Source of the DNA: Alteromonas profundi
Lineage (GTDB): Bacteria; Pseudomonadota; Gammaproteobacteria; Enterobacterales; Alteromonadaceae
Direction of reading: 5' to 3'
NCBI RefSeq assembly: GCF_010500865.1
Contig: NZ_JAAAWN010000001.1
Coordinates: 62,001-126,000 of the forward strand
DNA length: 64,000 nucleotides
The notes beneath the pieces were generated by a model. The model had not been told where the DNA came from and made no database searches. It saw only the letters and a program-made list of their open reading frames with translations. Below, in pieces: positions 19,500 to 29,073 of the stretch (position 1 is the first letter of the stretch; each line of letters begins with the position of its first letter). The position numbers and the translations under genes were made by a program.

Positions 19500-21773
19500 A
19501 TGCCCAGCCGAAGAGTATTATTGACACGCAAGAGTATATTAGCGCTTTCAGTGGGGGTTGTTTCCTTACCTATAAGCAGCCCCTTATATGCGCAAGAAGA
19601 AGCGGTTAAATCGCAACAAGAAAAATCAATAGAGAATATTACCGTCACAGCACGTGGACGAGTTGAAACTATTGTCGAAGTACCGCTATCAGAGCGCTAT
19701 TTTTCTGAAATGGAAATTGAAAACGCGAGAATAAAAGGGGTGGAAGACTTCATTGGATTGACTCCTGGCGTCACTATAGCAAATGCGCAAGACTCTGGTA
19801 CCAACTTCATTACTATTCGTGGCGTTTCGCAAGTAAGAAATGGTGAACCGCCGGTAGCTGTTGTGGTTGATGATGTTATACAGGTTAATAGCCGTAGTTT
19901 CGACCAAGGGCTATTTGACTTGCAAAGTATCGAAGTATTGCGTGGTCCTCAAGGGGCGTTGTATGGGCGAAACGCCACTCAAGGCGCTATCCTCATCAAT
20001 ACGCAAAAGCCTAGTGATATCTTAGAGGGCTATGTGCAAGGTGGGATCGGAAGAGGAAATGAGTACCACATTGAAGGGTCAGTAACTGGGCCTATATCTG
20101 ATGACGTTGCCTTTCGATTATCTGCTCGTTACTACGATACCGATGGTATATACGACAATATCACCACGGGCGAAAAGATAAACTTTAAGCAAGACACAAC
20201 GCTGCGTGGACATCTAAGCTTTACACCAACAGACGCCTTGAGTATTGATATTCGAGGAAGCTATTCAGATACTTCTTCTGATGCAAACACCTATACCTAT
20301 CAGGGGGTAACTATCGATCCTGACACGGGAGAAGTTTCAGGGTATCAAGATGCAAGTGCCTTCGACTCTAATAGTGTGCGTCGTGATACAGCGGCAAATA
20401 ATAGAGGATTCGATGAGCGACAAACCAGTCAATTGTCTGTACGAGTTAACTATGATTTGGATTGGGTGACAGTAAAGTCTGTTACTGCTTATGACACTCT
20501 TGAACAAAGTACAGGTGCCGATCAGTTTCCCTATTCTGCAAATACCAGTGTAAACCCAGGAATTTCATTTGTTGATGGTACACAAAACCAATTCATTGAT
20601 GTTGAAGCAATTAGCCAAGACCTTCGTTTTATGTCAAACGATGATGAGCTATTGCGTTGGATGTTTGGTGTCTATTATCTAGCGACTGACCGATATATAT
20701 CTTCAAGCACCGGATACGATTTGGGTATGGGTATTGAAGATGTGACACGTGCTCCTCTTTTAGGAGGCGCAATTAACCCCACAAGTTCATTTTCAGCAGA
20801 TGACAATGATAACACTGCGTATGCCGGATATTTTAATTTTGCTTACGACATCATCGACGACTTAGAGCTATCTATTGCAGGCCGTTACGATAAAGACAAG
20901 CGCAAACAGTATGTTGATGAGCGACAAGGGGCGTACAGCATTGATGGCGAGTACACAGGGGCTATAGGCTCACCGGGCGCGGTTAACGAAGCAGAGTTTT
21001 CAAGTTTTCAGCCTAAAGTAAGTTTGCGTTATTTGTTTGACAGTAATACTGCACTCTACACCTCGTGGGGAAAAGGGTTTCGTAGCGGACAGTTCAACCA
21101 AAATGGTGTAGGGGCTCAGGCCACAGCACTTGGCTTGAATGTTTCGGACGTTTTAGACCAAGAAAATACAGAAACTTATGAGGTAGGTTTTAAAACAACG
21201 CTTCTTGACGGACGTTTGCATACCAGCGGCGCTGTGTATAGCACCGATATTGAAAATGCGCCCTTTTTCGTCTTTGTTGGAGACCTAGGCGCCCAAGTTT
21301 TAGTTGGCATTGACGAAATTTCCATCGAGGGTGGAGAAATAGAAGCGTCATACGATATTAGTGACGACCTTAAGATTTATGCAGGTTTTGCTATCAGTGA
21401 CAGTACGGTGGAAGCATACGACCTAGAGCCGTCTTACGAAGGAAATAAAGCCCCGTATGTTCCTGATACTACGTTTAATACTGGTTTGCAGTATAGAACA
21501 GGTATTTCAGACCAATTGGATTTCTTTAGCCGCGTCGATTACCAGCGCCTTGGCGGTCAATATTGGGACCCAGCAAATATTACCAAACGAGAACCTGTTG
21601 ATTTAACCAATTTGCGAATAGGTATTGAATCAGCAGATGGCGTATGGAGCGTGGTTGGCTCGGTAAATAATCTTTTTGATGAAGAGTATAACGCTGAGTA
21701 CGTTACGGGGGGCTTTGCCTATGCTGCAGCGCCACGAGTATGGCGTATCGATGTGCGCTATAACTTCTTTTAG
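19500..21773 (+). CDS. TonB-dependent outer-membrane receptor
   Basis: A 757-aa TonB-dependent transporter. A Sec signal peptide is likely cleaved after about residue 31 (PLYAQE). A TonB-box-like NITVTARGR lies at about 44-52. The plug domain (about 60-170) includes VEVLRGPQGALYGRNATQGAI, read here in overlapping parts. The barrel ends in the aromatic C-terminal signature VRYNFF, and SVNNLFDEEYN is typical of the family. AAAAAGGAAA gives an RBS before ATG 19500. It stands first in a run with hyuA, hyuB and a permease, so the likely cargo is the substrate of those enzymes rather than a siderophore; this is inference. Confidence 0.9.
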   Translation: MPSRRVLLTRKSILALSVGVVSLPISSPLYAQEEAVKSQQEKSIENITVTARGRVETIVEVPLSERYFSEMEIENARIKGVEDFIGLTPGVTIANAQDSGTNFITIRGVSQVRNGEPPVAVVVDDVIQVNSRSFDQGLFDLQSIEVLRGPQGALYGRNATQGAILINTQKPSDILEGYVQGGIGRGNEYHIEGSVTGPISDDVAFRLSARYYDTDGIYDNITTGEKINFKQDTTLRGHLSFTPTDALSIDIRGSYSDTSSDANTYTYQGVTIDPDTGEVSGYQDASAFDSNSVRRDTAANNRGFDERQTSQLSVRVNYDLDWVTVKSVTAYDTLEQSTGADQFPYSANTSVNPGISFVDGTQNQFIDVEAISQDLRFMSNDDELLRWMFGVYYLATDRYISSSTGYDLGMGIEDVTRAPLLGGAINPTSSFSADDNDNTAYAGYFNFAYDIIDDLELSIAGRYDKDKRKQYVDERQGAYSIDGEYTGAIGSPGAVNEAEFSSFQPKVSLRYLFDSNTALYTSWGKGFRSGQFNQNGVGAQATALGLNVSDVLDQENTETYEVGFKTTLLDGRLHTSGAVYSTDIENAPFFVFVGDLGAQVLVGIDEISIEGGEIEASYDISDDLKIYAGFAISDSTVEAYDLEPSYEGNKAPYVPDTTFNTGLQYRTGISDQLDFFSRVDYQRLGGQYWDPANITKREPVDLTNLRIGIESADGVWSVVGSVNNLFDEEYNAEYVTGGFAYAAAPRVWRIDVRYNFF

Positions 21774-21850
21774 CCCGCTTTGTTAACACCACAATTTAAT
21801 AGATGGGTATTCTGAATTTGGGGTACCCCCTTTCTTTGTTAGGAAATATT

Positions 21851-23920
21851 ATGCAGACTATTCGAGCAGCCAGCGATATTGGCGGCACTTTTACTGATTT
21901 AGTTTATTACGAGATGGACCCAAAAACTGGGATGGCATCAGACATAAAAGCGGTTAAAGCCCATACTACCCCTTCCGAATTCCAGCAGGGTGTTCTCAAT
22001 TCTTTAGAAAAAGCGAATATTCCTCTTGAGGAATTGACCTTTTTTGCCCACGGTTCCACGGTTGTTATCAATGCACTAACTGAGCGAAAAGGGGTGAAAA
22101 CCGCCCTTATTACGACCAAGGGATTTCGTGATGTTTTAGAAATTGCACGTGGCAATAGACCTGATTTTTTTAATTTGCAATATAGAAAGCCAGACGCTTT
22201 TATCCCACGTCATCTACGTTATGAAATCACTGAGCGATTATCATATAATGGCGATGTTATCTCTCCTTTAGCGATTTCTGAACTTGAACCACTGCTTACA
22301 AACATGCAAAAGGAAGGCGTGCAAGCTATAGCGGTGTGTCTACTTCACTCCTATGCTAACCCAGAGCATGAACAGGCTATTGCTGACTACATCGCTACGC
22401 ATTGGCCAGAGGTAACCGTGGTGACTTCCCATCAAATATCTCGTGAGTGGCGAGAGTATGAGCGCACTAATACCGCTGCCCTATGCGCTTATGTGCAACC
22501 TATTGCCGCGCAATATTTAGCAAAAATGGAAGAGGCACTAGATGAAAGAGGCTTCGACGGTAAGTTTTATGTTATGCAATCCAACGGGGGGATTGATACT
22601 GTTGAGTCAGTGAAGAAAACGCCTATCTCAATTGTCGAATCAGGGCCCGCAAGTGGTGTTTTAGGTGCGGCAGCGCTTGGTAAATTAATTGGTGTAAATA
22701 ACATTATTGCCTTTGATATTGGTGGCACTACAGCAAAATGTTCACTTATAGACAATGGTCGGGTGAGCTTAACTAGCCAATATATGATTGAAAAAGATGA
22801 ACGTTCAGCGGGTTACCCTCTTATGACCCCCGTGGTTGATATCGTTGAAATTGGTAATGGTGGAGGTTCTATCGGTTGGATCGATGAATTCAATAAAATG
22901 CACGTTGGCCCACAAAGCGCAGGTGCATTTCCCGGACCAGTAGCTTACGGCCAGGGCGGGACATCGCCCACCACAACCGATGCTAATTTGATGTTAGGAC
23001 GCATTAACCCGAACTATTTTATTGGCGGTGAAATTGTTGCTGATATGGATGCGGTGGAGCATGCGTTTGACACCTTGGGTACGTCATTAGATTTAAGTGC
23101 TATAGATACCGCGCGCGGGGTTATCCGCTTAGCAAACCACAACATGAGTAACGCACTTAAGTTAATTTCAATTAATAGAGGCTATGATCCTAGGGACTTC
23201 ACCCTTCTTGCCTTTGGCGGCGGCGGCGCAATGCATGCTACCGTATTAGCCAAAGAATTAAGTATCCCCCGTGTGATTATTCCTGCCCATGCCTCAGTTT
23301 TCTCCGCTTGGGGCATGCTGATGTCCGATTTGCGACGGGACTATATCCGTACCCAACCTGTCGCGTTTGTAGCGTCCAAAGCATCTGAAATATCAAAAAC
23401 TTTGGAAAGCATGCGTAAAGATGCACTAAGTACATATGTCAAGGAAGGGTTTGAAGAGCAAGATGTATACTTCGAACCGCTATTGGAGATGCGCTATGTT
23501 GGGCAAGAGCATACGGTGCAAATCGATGTTGGAACAAGTGAGATAACGGGGGCCGATATCGCCAAACTTATTCAAGATTTCAATAAAGAATATGAAAAGA
23601 AATATACCTATTTCTTAGAGAATGATATTGAATTGGTTAGTTACAAGCTTACAGCCTATGCGCGCATTGAGCGTCCTACCCTAGCAAAAATTTCGGCTAC
23701 AGGTGATATTCAGTCGGCTATTAAAGAAACACGTCCTGTAGATTTCGATGAATCAGGCTTTGTAGACACAGTTATTTATGATCGAGATAAATTGTTTGCA
23801 AATGCGCAGTTTAGTGGTCCCGCAATTGTTGAAGAGTCGGGAAGTACAACGGTTATTCTTCCAGGCCAGCAGGTCAACGTAGATGATTACGGCAACTTAC
23901 ATATTGAGATAGGAGCATAG
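21851..23920 (+). CDS. hyuA: Hydantoinase/oxoprolinase subunit A (HyuA family)
   Basis: A 689-aa member of the ATP-dependent HyuA/OplAB-N family (N-methylhydantoinase, acetone carboxylase beta-like and 5-oxoprolinase). It has an ASKHA nucleotide-binding fold: an N-terminal phosphate-loop motif DIGGTFTDLVYY (about 9-20) and a second FDIGGTTAKCSL. FAHGSTVVINAL and ERTNTAALCAYV are family motifs. I chose ATG 21851, which follows AGGAAATATT; a start at 21803 would add 16 residues without an RBS. hyuB follows after 4 nt. Substrate specificity (hydantoin, N-methylhydantoin, 5-oxoproline) cannot be assigned from sequence. Confidence 0.88.
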   Translation: MQTIRAASDIGGTFTDLVYYEMDPKTGMASDIKAVKAHTTPSEFQQGVLNSLEKANIPLEELTFFAHGSTVVINALTERKGVKTALITTKGFRDVLEIARGNRPDFFNLQYRKPDAFIPRHLRYEITERLSYNGDVISPLAISELEPLLTNMQKEGVQAIAVCLLHSYANPEHEQAIADYIATHWPEVTVVTSHQISREWREYERTNTAALCAYVQPIAAQYLAKMEEALDERGFDGKFYVMQSNGGIDTVESVKKTPISIVESGPASGVLGAAALGKLIGVNNIIAFDIGGTTAKCSLIDNGRVSLTSQYMIEKDERSAGYPLMTPVVDIVEIGNGGGSIGWIDEFNKMHVGPQSAGAFPGPVAYGQGGTSPTTTDANLMLGRINPNYFIGGEIVADMDAVEHAFDTLGTSLDLSAIDTARGVIRLANHNMSNALKLISINRGYDPRDFTLLAFGGGGAMHATVLAKELSIPRVIIPAHASVFSAWGMLMSDLRRDYIRTQPVAFVASKASEISKTLESMRKDALSTYVKEGFEEQDVYFEPLLEMRYVGQEHTVQIDVGTSEITGADIAKLIQDFNKEYEKKYTYFLENDIELVSYKLTAYARIERPTLAKISATGDIQSAIKETRPVDFDESGFVDTVIYDRDKLFANAQFSGPAIVEESGSTTVILPGQQVNVDDYGNLHIEIGA

Positions 23921-23924
23921 CGCG

Positions 23925-25601
23925 ATGAGTGAAATGGTTAAAAGCAGCGTTAAAATAGACCCGATTACCGTTGAAATCATACAAAATTCAATGCGTGCTA
24001 TTACCGAAGAAATGTTCGCTACCATGCGTAAAACGGCAATGAGCTCAATTATCTACGAAGTATTAGACTTCGGTGTGGCGATGTTTGACGCCCAGGGGCA
24101 GCTAGCAAGCTCTGGCTCGGGAATTCCTGGGTTTATAGGCATGCTAGAGCCTGGCGTAAAGTCTGTGCTAGAGAAATTTGATAAGCCTGACGCAATTCGC
24201 GAAGGGGATGTTTTCATGACGAATATCCCTCATCATGGCGGTGTGAGCCACTTAAACGATGTTGTACTTATATTGCCTGTTTATCATGAGGGTACGCTGA
24301 TTGGTTGGTTAGCAAATAAAGCCCATTGGGTGGATGTGGGCGGTTCTTTCCCTGGGAGTATAAGTGCTGACGCCCTTGATATTTATCAAGAAGGATTGCA
24401 GTTACCTTGTATTAAGGTTATCGAGCAATTTACGCCTAATCAGGCAGTCATCGATATTTTTATGGCAAACAGCAGACAGCCCGAGGTGTCAAAAGGTGAC
24501 TTTTGGGCAGGCATTGCCTCAATGCGAGCAGGCGAAAAACGATTCAAGTCATTAGTTGAAAAGTACAGCTTGCAAGCAGTGGCTTATGCCATTGAAGACT
24601 ATATTGAACTTGGAGAACGGGTGGCTCGGGCTGCGCTTAAAGCACTACCTAAAGGCACATTTGAAGCTTCAGAGGTAACCGATAATGGACTATCAATTAA
24701 AGCCAAAATAACCATTACAGATGAAGAGTTTCTGGTTGATCTTCGCGGTAACCCGCCCACACAGCCTAATGGGTTAAACGCTACCTACGACTCTACCATG
24801 GTCGACGCACAAATGTTATTTAAGGCGATAGCTAGCCCCCAGACGTTTGCTAATGCAGGTTCTTTCAGACCAATCCGTTTACTTGTCGATGATGACTCTA
24901 TGTTTGCAGCTAAATACCCTGCCGCTACTAGCGTATATTACGAAAATAGCATGATGAGCTTTGACCTCGTTTGGAAAGCATTAGCACTTGCTATGCCAGA
25001 TGCATTAACAGCCGGTCACTATGGCTCTATTTGCGGTACATTTTTAGGCGGGCCTCATCCTAAAACTGGGCATTCACATAGTATCGTAGAGCCGCAAATA
25101 GGCGGTTGGGGCGCGAGCTCTAAGTTTGACGGTATAAACGCACTGTATACCGGCTTTCACGGTGAAACCTTTAACGTACCGGTAGAAATATCCGAGCAAC
25201 GTAATGGATTACAAATAGATCGTTTAGCCCTAAACGATGAAGAAGGTGGCGAAGGTGAAACCAATGGGGGTAAAGGGATTAAATTAGACTACAGAGTATT
25301 AACTGACAATTGGTGGCTAACGATGGCATATGTCCGCTCAGAGAATGGCCCATGGGGGCTAAAAGGCGGTAATAGGGGCTCTACCAACTACGTAAATGTA
25401 GTGAGAACATCAGGCGAAACACAGCGCTATAGTGTGTGTACTGCCCTTCCTTTAAATGAAGGCGATGTAGTTCAGGTTGTCACTGCAAATGGCGGCGGTT
25501 TTGGCAACCCGGCTAACCGTCCAAAAGAAAAGGTGCTAGATGATATTAAAAATGGATACGTTACCTATGAAAGAGCGCAAGAAGTCTATGGTATCAACTA
25601 A
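23925..25601 (+). CDS. hyuB: Hydantoinase/oxoprolinase subunit B (HyuB family)
   Basis: A 558-aa protein of the Hydantoinase_B family, obligate partner of HyuA. The family blocks DPITVEIIQNSM near the start, DVFMTNIPHHGGVSHLNDV (about 93-111) and the C-terminal GGGGFGNP-like NGGGFGNPANRP are visible. It begins 4 nt after hyuA, with an AGGAGC RBS inside the hyuA 3' end. The following permease starts immediately after its stop, indicating tight translational coupling. Together the pair should cleave a cyclic amide at the cost of ATP. Confidence 0.88.
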   Translation: MSEMVKSSVKIDPITVEIIQNSMRAITEEMFATMRKTAMSSIIYEVLDFGVAMFDAQGQLASSGSGIPGFIGMLEPGVKSVLEKFDKPDAIREGDVFMTNIPHHGGVSHLNDVVLILPVYHEGTLIGWLANKAHWVDVGGSFPGSISADALDIYQEGLQLPCIKVIEQFTPNQAVIDIFMANSRQPEVSKGDFWAGIASMRAGEKRFKSLVEKYSLQAVAYAIEDYIELGERVARAALKALPKGTFEASEVTDNGLSIKAKITITDEEFLVDLRGNPPTQPNGLNATYDSTMVDAQMLFKAIASPQTFANAGSFRPIRLLVDDDSMFAAKYPAATSVYYENSMMSFDLVWKALALAMPDALTAGHYGSICGTFLGGPHPKTGHSHSIVEPQIGGWGASSKFDGINALYTGFHGETFNVPVEISEQRNGLQIDRLALNDEEGGEGETNGGKGIKLDYRVLTDNWWLTMAYVRSENGPWGLKGGNRGSTNYVNVVRTSGETQRYSVCTALPLNEGDVVQVVTANGGGFGNPANRPKEKVLDDIKNGYVTYERAQEVYGIN

Positions 25602-26894
25602 ATGAGTAAAGTAGATGGTGTAAAAGCAAAGTCCAATGACTTTGCTTTATCTTCAGTCCCCGAGTCTCAAACGAAGTCGGGCTGGAATCTTGCGTTTATC
25701 ATTATTGGTGGCATCGTAGGTTTTTCGGTTTTTCTTGTTTCCTCTCAGATCGGGGGCTCGCTTGGCTATCGAGATGCAACGATTGCATTTTTGTTTGGAG
25801 GGGGAATACTCGGCTGTCTCGGGGCTGTGACAAGTTATGTTGCGGCAAGAAGCCGCCTATCTACCTACATGTTAACGGAGTTTGCCTTTGGCCGACAAGG
25901 AGCCAAGATAGCCAATGTAGTTATTGCTATATCGCTTATTGGGTGGTATGCCGTAATTAGTAATTTTCTTGGACAGGCATTGCAACATGTTTTGCATGAT
26001 ATTCTAGGGCTGCTCATCCCTGTTTATCTACTGACCATTATTGCTAGTGCTTTGATGATTGCGGTTACATTAAATGGCTTCTCTGGTATCGATAAACTGG
26101 CTTTAGCATTAGTTCCTTTTATGATCGCATTTTTATTCTATGCAGCCTTTAAAAGTGACCCATTTAGTACCACAAATCAGCTGGTTATTAATGAAAGTGC
26201 ATTTACCTTTAAAACGGCAGTCTCAGCAGTTGTAGGCAGCTATATTGCTGGTGTGGTAATACAGCCTGATTACAGCCGTTTTGCTATAAACAAAAAGCAG
26301 GCTGTATGGTCAGTACTTATCTCTTTGGGAGTGGGATATCCAATTATTATGGTGCTGTCAGCAATTCCAAGTATGGTAGCTGGGAACGCTGATTTACTGG
26401 CAGTTATGTCTACGATTGGTCTTGTTATACCAGCAAGTCTTTTATTATTGTTTGGTTCTTGGTCGAGTAACGTACTATGCCTTTACTCTTCAGCACTATC
26501 TATTTCCACTTTACTTCCGAAAATTTCCCTAAAAAGAATTATTTTCACCATTGGGGTTGTAGGTACGTCGTTAGCGTTAGTTCAGGCGCAGAGCTACCTA
26601 ATAGGTTTTTTGGTTATATTAGGGCTCACTATTCCGCCAATCGGTGCTATTTATTGTACGGAGGTTTTGATAGCACGCCGTCATGGCTGCAATATTGAAG
26701 ACTTAGGATCTGAGCCAGCAGTTAGAAGTATTGGGTTTATATCATGGTTTGTCGGCACGTTTATCGGTTATTTAAGTCAAAACGATGTCGTTAATTTAAC
26801 GTCTATCCCCTCTTTGGATGCGTTGTTAGCTTCATCGCTATTGTTTGGTGGTGTAAGGGCGTTACAAGCAAGGGCGGTGTTGTATGAAAACTGA
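25602..26894 (+). CDS. NCS1-type purine/cytosine/hydantoin permease
   Basis: A 430-aa polytopic inner-membrane protein with about twelve hydrophobic segments, resembling CodB and other nucleobase:cation symporter-1 proteins. The GGxxGFSVFLVSSQIGGSLGY region near residue 35 corresponds to TM1 with the substrate/ion site, and a V-I-Q-P-D-Y-S-R-F motif follows in the middle, typical of the family. The ATG directly abuts the hyuB stop. NCS1 includes the hydantoin transporter Mhp1, so uptake of a hydantoin- or pyrimidine-like ring is plausible given the neighbours, but this remains inference. Confidence 0.8.
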   Translation: MSKVDGVKAKSNDFALSSVPESQTKSGWNLAFIIIGGIVGFSVFLVSSQIGGSLGYRDATIAFLFGGGILGCLGAVTSYVAARSRLSTYMLTEFAFGRQGAKIANVVIAISLIGWYAVISNFLGQALQHVLHDILGLLIPVYLLTIIASALMIAVTLNGFSGIDKLALALVPFMIAFLFYAAFKSDPFSTTNQLVINESAFTFKTAVSAVVGSYIAGVVIQPDYSRFAINKKQAVWSVLISLGVGYPIIMVLSAIPSMVAGNADLLAVMSTIGLVIPASLLLLFGSWSSNVLCLYSSALSISTLLPKISLKRIIFTIGVVGTSLALVQAQSYLIGFLVILGLTIPPIGAIYCTEVLIARRHGCNIEDLGSEPAVRSIGFISWFVGTFIGYLSQNDVVNLTSIPSLDALLASSLLFGGVRALQARAVLYEN

Positions 26895-27414
26895 TGTCAT
26901 TAAAATACGCTTTGAAAGCACCCTGGGCGAGTGGACAGCTAATTTATATCCAGCACTCGCGCCAAAGACGGTCTCTTATTTTATTAACCTCATTAATACT
27001 CGAGAATTAGACAATACAAATATTTATAGAATTGTATCGCTTAATAACCAACCTGTTAGCCTAGAGGAAAAAATTGAAGTCATTCAAGGTGGGCATGCTA
27101 TCCCGACGGACAGCGAATCCTTCGACTTTTTGAGTCATGAATCTACGCATATGACGGGAATGCGACATACTAAATACACGCTTTCAATGCCGCGTTTTGG
27201 TCTTAATGAGGTGTATCGAAGTTTCTTTATCACGATGGGTGAGTACGCGTGTCTTGACTATTTAGGAAAAAGACACAAAGATACACAGGGGTTTGCGGCG
27301 TTTGGTAAAATAACCAGTGGGTTTGAGATCTTAGGTCGTATCTTTAGCCGTGCCGAACACTCTGATATGTTGTCGAACAAAATTAACCTCATATCGGTCA
27401 AAGTCGTCAAATAG
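26884..27414 (+). CDS. Cyclophilin-type peptidyl-prolyl isomerase-like protein
   Basis: A 176-aa cytoplasmic cyclophilin-like protein without a signal peptide. Recognisable blocks are LGEWTANLYPALAPKTVSYF, an arginine in IYRIV, the VIQGG core motif, FFITMGE and GFAAFGKITSGFEIL. The usual F-H-R-V is Y-R-I-V and the loop before IQGG is longer than normal, so isomerase activity is uncertain. It overlaps the permease gene by 11 nt and is therefore part of the same operon. A cyclophilin-fold protein in a catabolic operon is unusual; it may bind a cyclic amide or aid folding of the enzyme pair. Confidence 0.78.
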   Translation: MKTDVIKIRFESTLGEWTANLYPALAPKTVSYFINLINTRELDNTNIYRIVSLNNQPVSLEEKIEVIQGGHAIPTDSESFDFLSHESTHMTGMRHTKYTLSMPRFGLNEVYRSFFITMGEYACLDYLGKRHKDTQGFAAFGKITSGFEILGRIFSRAEHSDMLSNKINLISVKVVK

Positions 27415-27427
27415 TGTATTAATCTAC

Positions 27428-28861
27428 TCAATTATAAAGAGACTTTGAAGCGACATCCCGGCATCGCAGTGTTTGATTTCGTCCGGCGCGCTTGGCCGCA
27501 AGCAAACTACTATCTGCTAATTCAAATGCGTGTTGAAATGGTTTTTTCGGATCAAGTTCGCTAACACCAAAACTGCAGGTTATAGTCAAAGCAGGGTGGG
27601 GGAAGGTTAACCTTTCTACACGTTGGCGCATCTGTTCTGCTACCGCTACTGCGTCGTCTTCGTTGGTTTGTGGTAACATTACCATAAACTCGTCACCGCC
27701 AAATCTGCCAAGAATATCGCTTTCCCGGAGGGATTCTTTAACTTCAAGGGCAATATTTCGTAGAACCTCGTCACCAGTAGAATGACCAAATGAGTCATTT
27801 ACCGCTTTAAACTTATCCACATCAATTAAAATAAGCGAAATAGCTTGCCGGTATCGCTTCGCTTGCTTCATCTGATGCTCTGCTAACGTGAAAAAGTAGT
27901 CTCGAGTAACCGTACCCGTGAGGTGATCGGTTTGATTTTTTTGGTGTAATTCTCGGTTTGCTGATAGTAACGCAGGAACACCCATAACGAAATACACGCA
28001 GCACGCGACTACGCTTAAAGCCACTTGATAAATAAAAGCAAGGGTATCTATGCCATAGAGGGTGACTAAAGCCGCCGTAGTTACACTGTAAAGCGCAAGG
28101 CTCAATATCGACCGAAATGGAGTTTCAGTGTAGACAATCCACATCTGAGGAAGGGCGAGAAAAAACACAAAGCAGGCAATTTCCGGTGAGTTAAATAGAT
28201 GGGCCAAAGTAACCACGGTGGTTAGTAATAGCGTACTAAACGCTAATTTGATGCCATAGCCCCACCGTTTATCGTGTAGTGGCGAGCTATATTGTAAGGC
28301 AGTAAGTAACCCGCGTTTAGGATAAAGGCGATTCATAAACGCCACAAAAAGAGGGCTAAGAACGAGAATGCCCGATAAGTCACCTATCCACCATCCCAGT
28401 ACGCTTTGACTAAGCGTATCAAGGGTGAGTCCATCGTATAACGTAAGTACGCCACCTATCGCCATACATAAACTTGAAATTGCTGCAACTGTCATAAACC
28501 GCATAACCACATGATAGAGGTTATAGCTATCTATACGATTGATTACACCACGTAATAAATGTGCACTTATTCCGTAAATAAAGGAATGGATAAGTGCGAA
28601 TTGGGTACCAGAGAAAAGAAGGTGTTGAAGCGTTCTTTCATCGTTATAGATATGGTGTTCCCAAATTGTAGATAAAATACAGGCGAGAGAAATTGTGCCA
28701 ATGACCCGCCAACCTCCAAGTAAAAAAGCGGCAAACGTAAGGCCAGCAGGGGGAAACCAGATGCTGGCGTGGGGGGCATACTCCATTAACACGGCAAGCC
28801 GCCAAAGCGCAAGCCAAGAAAACACGAGTAATAAATGTTTGCCAACTACAGAAAGCTTCAT
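27428..28861 (-). CDS. Membrane diguanylate cyclase (MASE1-GGDEF)
   Basis: Makes cyclic di-GMP from two GTP. The 477-aa protein has an N-terminal MASE1 sensory domain of about eight membrane helices (residues 5-300; the SIWFPPAGLTFAAFLLGG segment is typical). The GGDEF domain (about 315-470) has an intact active site, GGDEF at 388-392, and a product-inhibition I-site RESD at 379-382, five residues before it. It should therefore be an active, feedback-inhibited cyclase. No EAL domain. It is convergent with the cyclophilin gene and divergent from the secDF leader ORF. The signal sensed by MASE1 is unknown. Confidence 0.92.
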   Translation of the reverse strand: MKLSVVGKHLLLVFSWLALWRLAVLMEYAPHASIWFPPAGLTFAAFLLGGWRVIGTISLACILSTIWEHHIYNDERTLQHLLFSGTQFALIHSFIYGISAHLLRGVINRIDSYNLYHVVMRFMTVAAISSLCMAIGGVLTLYDGLTLDTLSQSVLGWWIGDLSGILVLSPLFVAFMNRLYPKRGLLTALQYSSPLHDKRWGYGIKLAFSTLLLTTVVTLAHLFNSPEIACFVFFLALPQMWIVYTETPFRSILSLALYSVTTAALVTLYGIDTLAFIYQVALSVVACCVYFVMGVPALLSANRELHQKNQTDHLTGTVTRDYFFTLAEHQMKQAKRYRQAISLILIDVDKFKAVNDSFGHSTGDEVLRNIALEVKESLRESDILGRFGGDEFMVMLPQTNEDDAVAVAEQMRQRVERLTFPHPALTITCSFGVSELDPKKPFQHAFELADSSLLAAKRAGRNQTLRCRDVASKSLYN

Positions 28862-29013
28862 AACCGTTACATTACTTCTTATTGTTAGGGATAACCACGT
28901 GATTTTCCCTTAAAGTGTACTCACAAACCAATGAAAGGGTAATAAAATTAATAAGTGCACTAAGTCCTACAGAAATTATCAACGCCGCATCTTTGAATTT
29001 ATCGGCTTGCCCC

Positions 29014-29019
29014 CATAAT
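29014..29019 (+). promoter_or_regulatory. Possible -10 element for the secDF leader operon
   Basis: CATAAT (29014-29019) with TTGAAT (28993-28998) upstream; the 15-bp spacer is short. It is the best promoter-like pair I can see before the leader ORF. Weak evidence. Confidence 0.3.
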
Positions 29020-29073
29020 AGAAAAAACGTGCCAGGCTAATATTTACTTTCTAGCCACCTTTACTAAGTTTAA

